Positions 34,676-45,900 of a stretch of 64,000 bases of DNA are shown piece by piece. The DNA lies in assembly GCA_030789695.1 (NCBI GenBank), contig JAULAV010002390.1:620001-684000 (forward strand). The letters are read 5' to 3'. Both the position numbers and the translations under genes were made by a program. Within the stretch, counting starts at the first letter, position 1. Every line of letters starts with the position of its first letter. The notes under the pieces are model-generated. The model was not told where the DNA came from and did no database searches. It saw nothing but the letters and a program-made list of their open reading frames with translations. Source of the stretch: Scilla litardierei (taxonomy: Eukaryota; Streptophyta; Magnoliopsida; Asparagales; Asparagaceae).

Positions 34676-36865
34676 ATGCCGCCCCGGACACGGCCGCGGA
34701 CGAGGAGACCTTCCGCCAAGCGGAAGCGGTCGGATGATGTCGGCCCATCCCACGAGGTGGAAGGCTCTCCTCCTCCTTCTCCCACACACGCCGTCCACCC
34801 AGCACAGCCTGCAGGCCCCGCACACCCCGCACAGCCTGCAGCGACCGCACAGCCCGCACAGCCTCTCCCTGCCGCTCCACAGCCACCACCACCGGCTCCA
34901 CTGGTCGGGCCGCTCAGGATTACGTTCCGAGATGACGCACACCGCGCCGTCTTCGAGCGTATCTCCCAGCGCTCGATCGTTCCCTCCAGGTTTGCACACC
35001 TTGCTGACCTAGGACGCCTGGGGGTACTAGAGGGGATGCTCACGTTGTACGACAACATGGGCTGGCGAGATTTCTTCCAGGTGTCGGCGGACACGTTCAC
35101 CCGCCCGACACTTGAGGTTCTGAGTTCGATCGCCCGGACCGACGAGGGATGCTCGTTTCGGTTCATGGATCGAGAGTGCCAGGTCACTCTCGATATGATG
35201 AGAGCGTTTTTCTCGTGGCCCGCTGTCCCCGGAGCCGATCGCGGTTACGGCCCCACCCATATCCCCCCACCTTCCTTCAACGCCGGTGCCTTCTGGGCCC
35301 GGATTACGGGTCTTCACGCTGCCTTTGACCCTAGTAGGGCCAAGGCCTCGGCCATTGTCCATCCCTGCCTCCGTATTGCTCAGCGCCTTATGGTGACGAC
35401 CTTTTTGGCCAGATATGAGCCGGGCACGATGTCTACGCCAGAGCTCTACATGCTCTACGCGATGACACGTCCCAGAGCTCTATCTAGGGATGGCGATGAG
35501 CTTGTCCCTGCCGTCGTGATCGATATCGCGGCATGGTTTTTAGACCGCATAATCGTATCGGTGGGCGCTCGCTCACCGATATGCTGCGGCGTCCTGATAA
35601 CCTTGCTTGCCCTTATGACCGGCGAGGACTTCCCTGACGACTTGCGACGAGTCCCGGGCCCCACTTCTCTGTCGATAGATGTTATGGCCCGGATGAAGAT
35701 GCTTCGTCCGCACAGTGAGCGTCACTGGGTCTGGTTGCACGGCCCTTACGGGGCCGATTACATGATTCTTCCGAGCCCAGCTCGGACTCAGATTGCACCA
35801 GCCCAGGCAGACTGGCTCCCTGCGATGGATGTTCTCATCCCCGCTGCTTACGTGCTCGAGGCCGAGGAGGCCGAGGAGGCCGAGCAGGCCCACGCTGCCC
35901 ACGTTGCCCACGCTGCCCCCGCAGACCCTGTTGCACACCCTGCCGAGCCTGCTGCCCCTGTTGACCCCGTGGCCCCTCAGCCTATACCTGATGTTTCCGT
36001 TGCTCCTGACACCTCTGTCAGTGTCGGGAGTACCTTAGCTGAGACCACCCCCACTGCTTCCGAGGCTGTCACCACCACTCCCACCGCCACCACCGGCCCT
36101 CTTCCCGTCGAGCCTCTTTGCTCCGCACTCCCCGAGCACCCACCGACCTTTGTTGAGAGTGGAGAGCCCTCGTTTGCCACGGTCGTGGAGACCATGGCTA
36201 GCATGGTCTCCGCTGGGGTTGCACCTTTTGGACCACACACTTCCACCCCAGCGGTAGTCACCTCTGTCTCCACCCCTGCTGTATTTTCCGAGAGCGTCAT
36301 GGCGTCTGTCCACACTTCTGTGCCACTGACCTCTCTGGCCGCCTCGCTGCCACTTTTGCATTCTTCTTTCGTTGCTACTACCTCCACTTCTCACCAGTCG
36401 GTGCCCCGGCCTCACACTGAGGCCAGGCCCACATTTGCGAGCGCAGCACCTTTCGTACCCTTCCCCGCTGAGCCCGTCACATACGCGACTCGAGTACGCC
36501 AGCCACGCCCTGCACAGCCCCGACCGGTGCGTCCCTCTGCACCACCTCCCCCTGACACTGTACTTCAGAGCATTCGTGCTCTAGAGGGGGCGGTGAGTGG
36601 CCTCAGAGGCGACCTTAGGACCCTGTCCTCCACCGTCTCTGCGATGGCTGGGCGCTTTGACCTGCTCCCCCAGATTCACTACTGTCTTACTCAGGTCCTG
36701 GAGCGTCTCCCGCGCGTACCCACACCCACCCAGCAGGTTCCCGCCCACACTTCCACACACACTCGACCTGCTACCACTCCCACACCCACACCCGCTCATC
36801 GGCCTGTCCAGCCACCACCACCACTTCCGCCTCAGGACGGAGACGGTGCAGCACCACCTTCCTAG
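34676..36865 (+). CDS. Athila ORF3 protein (putative plant transposon domain), intact
   Basis: Start ATG 34676 (MPPRTRPRTRRPSAKRKR) gives 729 residues; the frame is open further upstream without a better ATG. The order is: a basic, nuclear-localisation-like N-terminus (1-25); a Pro/Ala-rich stretch with repeated PAQPA (about 35-75); a conserved domain at about 80-420 (RITFRDDAHRAVFERIS, RAKASAIVHPCLRIAQR, STPELYMLYAMTR); Glu/Ala repeats; a long Pro/Ser/Thr-rich low-complexity region (about 430-640); and a helical segment (SIRALEGAVSGLRGDL to QVLERLPR, about 625-690). The domain is homologous to ORF3 of element D. The molecular role is unknown. Its own promoter with a palindrome array makes a DNA-binding or anti-silencing role worth testing, but that is inference. 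Confidence 0.8.
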   Translation: MPPRTRPRTRRPSAKRKRSDDVGPSHEVEGSPPPSPTHAVHPAQPAGPAHPAQPAATAQPAQPLPAAPQPPPPAPLVGPLRITFRDDAHRAVFERISQRSIVPSRFAHLADLGRLGVLEGMLTLYDNMGWRDFFQVSADTFTRPTLEVLSSIARTDEGCSFRFMDRECQVTLDMMRAFFSWPAVPGADRGYGPTHIPPPSFNAGAFWARITGLHAAFDPSRAKASAIVHPCLRIAQRLMVTTFLARYEPGTMSTPELYMLYAMTRPRALSRDGDELVPAVVIDIAAWFLDRIIVSVGARSPICCGVLITLLALMTGEDFPDDLRRVPGPTSLSIDVMARMKMLRPHSERHWVWLHGPYGADYMILPSPARTQIAPAQADWLPAMDVLIPAAYVLEAEEAEEAEQAHAAHVAHAAPADPVAHPAEPAAPVDPVAPQPIPDVSVAPDTSVSVGSTLAETTPTASEAVTTTPTATTGPLPVEPLCSALPEHPPTFVESGEPSFATVVETMASMVSAGVAPFGPHTSTPAVVTSVSTPAVFSESVMASVHTSVPLTSLAASLPLLHSSFVATTSTSHQSVPRPHTEARPTFASAAPFVPFPAEPVTYATRVRQPRPAQPRPVRPSAPPPPDTVLQSIRALEGAVSGLRGDLRTLSSTVSAMAGRFDLLPQIHYCLTQVLERLPRVPTPTQQVPAHTSTHTRPATTPTPTPAHRPVQPPPPLPPQDGDGAAPPS

Positions 36866-38824
36866 GCACCCTTGATGCCATCGATTATTCCTGCTGTTGT
36901 GCTGCACGTTTCTGCTGGGTCCTGTTGCACTTTTGACCACCCCCTCCCCTCACTTATTTTGGGATTCTCATGTCGACCATATATTTATATATCTTTTCTG
37001 GGAGAGAGGGAGCGTTTTTGGTGACACTCTTATATATCTATATCACTTCTATCTGTGCATGCATCATGTCCGCATCATATTTTCATGTCTTTATCTTTCT
37101 TTTTATTTTTCTTTTCATCATGCATGCATCCTCACCTTCCCCTCATATTACTTGTCTCTCGGTGTGCCACACTTTGCATATTGAGGACACTGTGCCATTT
37201 AGCTTGGGGGAGTGAGTTCTCACGTTCTTTTTCGATTTGCCACCTTTATTTTTAGTTTTTTTTCACACCATTTTTCGCTTTTGCACTTATTTTTCATCAT
37301 TTTTCTTTTATTTTGCCATGCATCATGCTTTTCTTATTTTTTCTTCGTGTGTCGCATTGTAAATAGTTTTATTTTCCCTTTATCTTTATTTCTTTTTCAT
37401 CTCATGCTGGAGATGACTTTTCTATGATGATGATGACGTTGGATTTAGCTTACTCTATATGCATGCTATATTTGTCATGTCTTAGACTTTATTTCTGATA
37501 TCATATGCTATGACTTGCCTTGCATCTAGAGATAGTAACCCACACTTTTGCCACATGAAATTGGATGAAATTCTATTATTAGCTGAGTCTGAATATTCAT
37601 ATGTATGCTATCACAGAAAACACACCAAGATTCACGCATTGAATGCTTATATCTGGAGTACTGATTTCTTTTTCCTATATCACTTCTATATGCATGAATT
37701 GTACACTTCACTTCAGGATGATTGAATGATGTTAGCTATGATAAATCTGGATTAGTTAGCTTTTTTGTGATCGAAACTGAGTAGATTAGATTACCCTGCT
37801 GAAGTTGTCGTGCATGTCTTATAGAGTGAACCGAGAGATATATTCATTTCTTTCTCCACAAATCTTGAACATCATTTCTCTACTTTTAAAATCATTGGTG
37901 AATCTCCCCTTAGCGATTCTACTATATGGCATTTCCCCCGCTATTAACTCCTAGCTCCAAATTTCTTATTCGAAAAAAAGAAGAAGGAGAAAAAAGAGAA
38001 AATATTCATGTATATCATTTTCTCTCTTTGAGTTGGGATCGTTGTGTATATATGCTTTTGCATCACAAAAAAAAGAGAAAAAAAAGAGAGAAAAGAGGAA
38101 AAATCCTCAATAAAAGATCCCATCTCACTTTCTTACTTTCTCTTCTCTCTTCATCGCTTTTGGAGCTATATAAAAATGGGGATGTGAATATTTTTTTATG
38201 TCACCACGCTTATAGATAAGCTTGGGGGATGGGATCCATTGATGTGTGAGAGAGTGACTACTTGACGTTGCACGACAACCTAGGCTAAGTAATATTCTAT
38301 ACTCGGTGAGATTATTTCTAGCTTTACGAAATCCAGAAATCTAAGCCTAGCGTTCATTTCATGAAATCCATACTTTTCTATTATCTCTCTATTCTATTGT
38401 GTGATACTCTTATACTCCTGATAGAAAGCATTCAATTGAAAAGTGTGTGATCTGTGATTTGTATACCGCTTTAAATGATTCAGACGATGTTAATTTTAAA
38501 ATTATTCCGTTTTTCATGATTATATCGTTGTTCGTGGGTTTTCCATTTCTATTTGCACTATTATACTATGATATCAAAATAAAATCTTTTGACATGAGTT
38601 TTTCACTCGGTGCATGCTATATGAGTAAGTGAAACCCCCGTCCTGAGAAAATGATCTAGTAGCTTACCTCTTCGCTTCTTTCTCTCTTCTTTATTTTCAT
38701 TTCATTTTCCATTCTTCTCCGTTTTCCATTTTTCATTTTTCGCCATTTTCGTTTTCCAATTCCACTGGGTTCGCCATTTACTTATCTTCCTCGAGGACAA
38801 GTAAGAGGCAAGCTTGGGGGATTT
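36866..38824 (+). other. Element A 3' region with three AGCTTGGGGGA tracts
   Basis: T-rich noncoding DNA. The purine-rich AGCTTGGGGGA occurs at about 37200, 38219 and 38812. The last, directly before the 3' LTR, is the working polypurine tract; the others are duplicates. The short ORFs here are chance frames. Confidence 0.75.
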
Positions 38825-40643
38825 TGATCACTCCTTATTTTACACCTTTTTTCCCTCATTTTTGCATGCCATTTAGATCGCCCAAATCATGTTTTTCACG
38901 ATATATTGACGATATTGCGATGCTTTTCACGATTTGTTGTTTTTGTCGCATTTCAGGTGATTTGGCGCGATTTGGAGTGATCTCGAGATGCGCTTACTCC
39001 AGAGGGTCACCGACGACCTCCCCGAGGGGTATTTTGCTGTTGGAGAGGAGCGGAAGAAGAACGGACGTCGCAGGAGCGACGAGGAGGCCAAAATAAGCAG
39101 ATTGGGCATGTTTAGTGTCCCACTCGGCCGAGTGGAGGACCCACTCGGCCGACCAGCGAGACACCGCTCGGCCGACCAGATCAGACACAATTCCTATGTG
39201 CACTCGGCCGAACGACGGAGACCACATCGGCCGAGTGAAGAGACCACGTCCGCCCGAGTGGCGCCCAGACGAAGCCCTTCAAAAATCTACAAGTTTCTGT
39301 TTTTCGGCTGCCTGAGCTTCAGAAGACCCACTCGGCCGAGTGGAGAATCCCATCCGCCCGAGTACAATGAAGCCATCGGCCGAGTGATGACAACTCACTC
39401 GGCCGAGCCGCCCCCGAAGTAGAGACCCCTGAAGGCCTCGACTTACTGGAAAATTACAGGGTTTCTCACTCGGCCGAGCGACTTTTGTCACTCGGCCGAG
39501 TGCGACGCGCTGCCTGTAGCGAAAATTGCGGAAAACAGGCTGCGCAGGGGTATTTTGGTCACAGTTTTTGGACGATTTTGGGGGGTATTTAACCCCTGTT
39601 TTATCCTAGTTTTAGAGAGCTTCTCCTTAGATTTTTTTTGCAGCTTTTTAGATTAGCTTTTTAGTTTTATTCTTGAGATTGGAGAGGCGGCAAAGTTTGA
39701 TTTTTGTTGGATTAATTGAAGAACTCCATTGGTTTGTCTTTCTCTTCCCCAAAAATTCTATTTTTATTGCATATCTCAATATTGTGATGAATTCTATTGC
39801 TTATTTCATTGATTATTTTTGTGATCTTGCTATGAATTGTGAGTAGTCGCCACGTCTTGGGGCGTGGGGATGAACCCTACAAGCCCAACTTCATATTTGT
39901 GATGAATTAGTAGAAATTTTGCTAGAATCGATATCTAGGGATTAGATTGGGATCAATTTACTACGGTTAGCTAGGAGTTCATACCGATCGGGATTTGCAA
40001 GAGATTGGATCCCGATTCGATAGGAAACCCTAGAAATCTGAATTGGGTTGGAATCGAATTTCCGTAGTATCGGTTTGCAAGAAATTGGACCGATACTAGG
40101 GTTTCCGGTTGCAATTCCGTGCCAATACTCGTTTGCAAGAGATTGGACGGGTAGGAACTATCCCAATCTAGATCGCGAGCCGAGTTTGCAAGAGATTGGG
40201 CTCGGTGCGCGATTGGACGATGATGTTGACCCTAATGCTAGTTTTCCTAGGCTAGGGTTTGCAAGAGACTGGACCCAAACCTAGGATAGCTATAGACCGG
40301 CAACAGCGCGAGAGCGTGAGCTTGGTTCTACATTCAGTTGCAACTAGTCCATCCAAAATCTCAATCTAGCAATTTTGAAACCGACGAACCACATTTATGA
40401 GATACGGTGAGTAGCGGGGATTCCCCATTCCCTAGACGTTTTTTATTTGATTCGATATTTCCGCACTTTGTCTGACGATTGTGACAGGATCGCCAAAGGC
40501 AAATCTTTCTTCTTGAATAGCCAGTGTGATTGGAACAAGCACGGTCATTCGTCCTCCCTGTGTTCGATATCCCGCTCGCTGCTACACCGTGCACTTGCGG
40601 TAAAACTACAACCGTTCTTTAGGGTTACGTCCCGGAGCGATTA
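38825..40643 (+). mobile_element. 3' LTR of element A (1819 bp)
   Basis: It matches 27619-29439 throughout, with scattered substitutions and a few 1-bp indels. It ends TTA where the 5' LTR ends TCA. The palindrome array is at 39123-39500, and the five hairpins are at about 39987-40285. In hairpin 1 the stem is fully paired here (ATCGGGAT). In hairpin 3 a C-to-T change leaves a G-U pair. Two loops carry single changes. Its orientation points into the aORF of element B. Confidence 0.97.
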
Positions 40644-40648
40644 GCTCT
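40644..40648. other. Right target-site duplication of element A
   Basis: GCTCT, identical to 27614-27618. The aORF ATG of element B follows at 40654. Confidence 0.95.
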
Positions 40649-40653
40649 GCCTC

Positions 40654-42793
40654 ATGTCGTCTTCCTCTGCCACGGGTTCGGGTCGGCCGGAGCGCGACGC
40701 GGCTCCAGGCCTGGCGGGTAGCCCTCCTTCGGTGATTTGTCGGCACGGGGATGATCTTTCAGGGGTGCCCCCAGAGGTCTTGTCGTGGCCTTCGTCGATC
40801 TGTGCCACCGCCATCGGGAGCATGCGCTCCGCCTACCTGCTTCCGCCTTACTCGGCTCGTGCCCCTGGGGCTGACGAGCGGATCTGCTTTCCTGGCTCCA
40901 ACGAGGTTGGAATATACGAGAAGTGTTTCCGCTTCGGGCTTCGTTTCCCGCTCCATCCTTTTATCATTGAATTCCTTCAGGCCCACAACGTGTGCCTGTG
41001 TCAATTCTGCCCCAACGCCGTCGGGCTCCTCGTCGGGTTCATTGTTGTCTGCATGCTGAGGGGAGTGGCGCCCTCTCTTCGTCTCTTTGCCCAGTTCTAC
41101 CGCCTGAGCCACCACCAATCAGGGGCGTGGATTTACATCAGCGCCCGCCCGAAGATGACCCTAGTGCTGGGGTTGCTGAGCTCCCTGAAACGCTGGAAGG
41201 GGGAATACGTGTTTGTCATGTTCCCGTCGAGTGTACCCTTCCCAGTTAGGTGGGAGGCGGCCGATGCAGTCATCCTCGATCTGGGTGAGCCGACGGTCGC
41301 CGAGCAGCAGACGGCGAAGGACATGCTGGCGATTCATGCGAGGGAGCGATCGATCGATGTCCTCTTTAGTGACCATAACTTGCGTAAGACGGTGTGGCCC
41401 CTAGGTAAGCTTCTCCGAGTGTTCGCCATCCGAGGTCGCCCGGGCTCTGCTTGGTCTCTCATTTCTCCTTTGAGTGCAGGTGGATTCCCTCTCGGTCCTT
41501 CTCCCGCCAGTGCTCACGTGCAGGTCCCAGATCCGGATCCGCGCAGAAGGGATCATGTGCTGGAGGTCCGGAAGAAGCAGCGGGTCGTGACCACGACCGG
41601 AGGCTCAAAAAGGAAGAGGGTGTCATCCCCCGCTCTCCCCTTGCTGGGGTCTTCCAAGAGGGTCCATGAGGGGGTCGAGGGGGTTGATGTCCTGCCGACT
41701 GCTGATCAACCTCAACCCGCCCCCGTTGAGGTTGCTTGGCCGTGGGTCGGCCCTTCACCTCTCCCGGACGGTTCTCTCCCCGATGCCTACGATCGGTATC
41801 TTGGCACATTCCGCTCCACTCCTGGCGAGTTCCCTTCGTCAGGGGAGGGTCTTCTTCGTCCACGCTTCCCGGTGGGGGAGAAGGAGTCGTGTTTTCGAGC
41901 CGCGGAGCCGCCGCACGAGTGGCCGAGAACTGTAGTCTCCCTCCCGATCAGGTAGTGTTGGACGGAGTCAGAGGTGACTGTTTGGCCACCTTCGTGATTC
42001 AGGCTGGTCAACAGGTAGTGTGTCTTTGCTTGCCCTCCCTTCCTCCAGCTGCTTTCGCTGCCTTACCTTCGTTGCCTTGGTGTAGTTGTCCTCGGTGGGC
42101 CTCTCAATGAGGCGCCAATTCGCGGCTCCTCCCAAAGCCAAATCCGATGCCGGGCGAGGCCCTGAGGCCCCCGGTGAGGAGGGGGAGGCAGGTCAGTTAG
42201 AGGAAGCACGGGTCCAGTCCTTGGAGTCCCGCGTAACTGAGCTGTCCTCTGCCCTGGAGGAGGCGGACCGGGAGAGAGCCTTGGCTCTGACTGCAAAGTC
42301 GGAGGCTGAGGCGCGGGTCGCCGAGCTTTTAAGAGGCGCCGACACGTCTGGGGGAGCCGGACAGATCCCCATCCCTGCTGCTGCCTCCGAGACCTTGGAG
42401 CTCTCCGATCGTCTGGAAGCGGCGGAAGAGCAGGCGAGGATCCTCCTTGATCAACTTGGCGAGAGATCCCGGGAGATCGAGAAGGAGAGGGCGGAGCACC
42501 AACGCCAGATCGAGACCTTAGAGGCCCGGATGCGTGGGCTTGAGGAGGTGGATCTGGCCCGGATCGCTCAGGATGCCGTGGCTGAGTATGCCACCTCCTT
42601 CGTTGAGACCGCCTTATCGGAGGCGTTCGAGAAGGGCTTCGCCCGGTGTCAGTCCGAGATCCAAAAGAAGTTCCCACTCTCGGGGGTCAACTTCGAGGAT
42701 CTTCAGATGTACCCTGATGTCGAACGGAGTATGGGGGAAGGCCCTAGTGGACTGCCAGCCTGTGGCTCCACCGGTGCCCCCGGAGAAGAATGA
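40654..42793 (+). CDS. Antisense ORF (aORF) of element B: putative gypsy-type transposon domain plus coiled coil, spliced
   Basis: It runs opposite to B's pol, as in Retand-type elements. Exon 1 (40654-41404) carries the conserved domain, with DERICFPGSNEVGIYE and FGLRFPLHPFIIEF, matching element C's aORF. Intron 1 (41405-41479, GTAAGC...TGCAG) is 75 bp, keeps the frame and has no stop, so retention adds 25 residues. Exon 2 (41480 to about 41951) is Pro-rich with a basic patch (KKQRVV, SKRKRV). A donor GTAGTG follows. The last exon, to 42793, is a long coiled coil (about 42190-42590) ending near SEIQKKFPLSGVNF. The junction into the last exon is not settled: acceptors at 42049 and 42086 meet stops, while one near 42111 keeps the frame. 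The promoter was split off by element A. Confidence 0.75.
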
Positions 42794-42901
42794 GGGAGGG
42801 GAATGGCCCTCGGCCTCTTCGTGCGTCTCTCTGTATATCTTTTTGCTTTATCTGGAAAGGAATGAATTCAAAGTAAATTTATTTCATAAGAAACGATACA
42901 T

Positions 42902-45900
42902 CTATTGAAAGTATTTGCGTAAATGTTCCGTATTCCAGGTGTGAGTGAGAATCCTCCCCTCCATATCGGCTAGTCGGTAGGCTACGGGTCCGAGGACCTC
43001 GATAACTTTGTAGGGCCCCTCCCATCTAGCCGCGAGCTTCCCTTTGCGAGCGGTATCAGAGTTGAAGCCCGCTTTTCGGAGGACCAGGTCTCCAAGGTGG
43101 AAGCTTCTTCCCCATACCTGAGCGTTGTAGTATCGGGCCACCTTCTGCTTCTGGCGAATGATGGTGGCCAGTGCCTGCTCCCGTCGCTCGCCGAGGAGCT
43201 CCAGACTGAGCCCCAGACCCTGCGAGTTCCTGTCTTCGTCAAAGTATTTGAGGTGGAGAGATTCTTCGCCCAATTCGACCGGCACCACCGCCTCAGCCCC
43301 GTAGGTGAGCATGAACGGGGTCTCGCCAGTGGCCTCCTTGTGGGTCGTCCGGTAGGACCAGAGTATCCCGGGGAGCTCCTCCGGCCAGTTCCCTTCGGCG
43401 TCTTTCACTTTCTTTCGGAGGGGCTCTATGATGCACTTGTTGGCCGCTTCCGCCATCCCGTTGGTCTGGGGGTGCGCTACAGAGGCGAAGAGAAGCTTGA
43501 TTCCTCATTCCTCGCAAAAATCTTTGAACCCTGCGGAGTCGAACTGCTTCCCATTGTCTGTGACGATGGCCCGTGGCACTCCGAATCTGGAGATGATGGA
43601 ATTCCACACGAAGCTTTTGGCTTTCTTCCACGTGATGGTGGCCAACGGTTCGGCCTCGATCCACTTGGTGAAGTAGTCCACCGCCACAATCAGATACTTC
43701 CGCTGCCCTCGGCCCGGTTTAAACGGTCCGAGGATGTCGAGCCCCCATTTAGCAAAGGGGATGGGGCTCACGATAGGGATGAGTTCTGACGGGGGAGTCG
43801 AGGTGTGGTGGGCATACCTCTGGCATTCTTGGCATTTTTGGACGTAACTTGTTGCGTCTTGGGCCAGGGACGGCCAGTAGTATCCCTGCCTTAAGATCTT
43901 CTGTGCGACCATCTTGCCCCCGTGGTGATTCCCGCAGATCCCTTCGTGAACCTCCCGTAGGACGTAGTCAGCTTCATGCGGTCCGATGCACTTCAAGTAT
44001 AGGAGGACATCCGTCTTGGTCCAGCATCTCCGGTAGAGCGTCCCCTCATGGATCATGTATCGGAGCGCCTTTCTCTCCAGGGTTCGGTGTTCGTCCCCAT
44101 CTGTCGGCACCTCCCCATGAGTGAGGTACCGGATGATCGGATCCATCCAGGTGGGTTCCTGGTCGATCGCCATCATCTCCTGCTCTTCCGTGCTGGGGGA
44201 CTGCAGATTCTCCACGTAGATAGTGCGGCCCAGCTCCTTTGGCGAGGACGAGGCTAGCTTCGACAACGCATCTGCCTGTGCATTCTCCAATCGCGGGAGG
44301 TGCAAGACTTCCACGTTCTTGAACTTGGACAACGCCGCTCTGGCGACAGTGAGATACCTCTGCATCGCCTCCTCCCGCGCCTCGTAACTCCCCAGGAGTT
44401 GGTTGACAATGAGCTTCGAGTCACTGAGGAGGCGGATGGACTCGGCCCCGAGCTCCAGGGCCAGCCTTAGGCCGTTGATCACCGCTTCGTATTCCGCCAC
44501 GTTGTTGGTGGCTGGGAACTCGAGCCGCAACACGTATTCCACAATGTTCCCTTCCGGAGATCGGATCGCAATCCCCGCCCCGCCTCCTGACTGTGTGGCC
44601 GATCCGTCCACATGGACGATCCACGCTCCTGGAACTCCTGGCTGGAGGTGGTCAGCCGAAAGAAAGGACAAGGGTCGGGGAATTACCGTTGCTGAGCCTT
44701 CTTCCTCCGGGGGGCCATTTCCTTCCGTTGTGCACTCAGCGATGAAGTCGGCCAGGGCCTGCCATTTGATGGCCGTGCGTGGTTTGAATCGGAGGTCGAA
44801 CTCGCTCAGTTCGACTCCCCAGTTTAGCATCCTCCCCATTCAATCGAATCTCTTGAGGTTCTGCTCCAGTTGCGAGTCGGTCAGGATCAGTATGGTGTGG
44901 GCCTGGAAATAGGGTCGGAGCCTTCGTGCTGAGAGAACGAGGGCGTACGCCAGTTTCTCCATGGGCGAGTATCGCACCTCCGCCCCCTTCAAGATCCGGC
45001 TCGTGTAGTATACCGGCCACTGCACCCCTCCGTCTTCCCGGATCAGCACCGAACTCACAGCTTCCTCCGCGCACGCCAGGTAAAGGCTCAGCGACTCCCC
45101 TTCCCGTGGCTTGGACAGGAGAGGCGGGCTGCAGAGATACTCCTTGAGATCTGCGAACGCCCTGGAGCAGTCTTCGTCCCATAGTATCGCATTCCTATTA
45201 TCTGAAGGTTCCGCGATCGCTTTCCTCAGGACCTTGAAGACGGGAAGCGATCTTTCCGCTGATTTGGAAAGGAATCGCCCCAGGGCTGCGATGCGCCCAT
45301 TCAGCCTCTGCAGCTCTTTGATCGTCGTCGGCTTATGCATGTTGATCAGCGCCTCGATCTTGTCAGAATTATCTTCAATGCCACGGTTAGTTATCATAAA
45401 CCCCAAGAATTTGCCAGATCTTACCCCGAACGTGCACTTTGCGGGGTTGAGTCGAATGTGGTGTCGCCGCAACCGCTCGAAGGTCTCCCGCAGGTCGGCT
45501 ATGTGGTCTTCCGGTCGTCTTGACTTGACAAGCATGTCGTCGACGTAGACTTCTAGGTTCCTCCCGATCTGGGAGCTAAAAACCTTGTTGACCATTCTCT
45601 GGTAGGTGGCCCCTGTGTTCTTCAAGCCAAAGGGCATCTTCTTGTAGCAGTAAGTTCCCCGGTCCGTCGTGAAGGCTGTCATTTATTCGTCCCGGGGGTC
45701 CATCTGGACTTGATTGTACCCTGAGTAGGCGTCCATGAAGCTAAGCATCTCGTACCCCGAGGCGTTGTCCACCAGGTGGTCGATGCGCGACAGGGGGTAG
45801 CTGTCCTTGGGACAAGCCTTGTTGAGGTCATTGAAGTCCACGCACATTCGCCATTTCCCGTTGGGCTTCCTGACCATCATCACGTTCGACAGCCATTCCG

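Larger units (their letters stand above)
27619..40643 (+). mobile_element. Element A: complete Athila-type retrotransposon nested in element B
   Basis: It has two LTRs of 1821 and 1819 bp, a perfect GCTCT duplication, a tRNA-Asp-type PBS and a polypurine tract. The order is LTR, PBS, RT-RH-INT (29580-33455), spacer with palindrome array and TATA box, ORF3 (34676-36865), a long 3' region, LTR. Gag and protease are missing, so it should depend on another element for particle formation. The LTRs differ at only a few tens of positions by eye, so insertion was fairly recent and certainly later than that of B. Confidence 0.97.
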
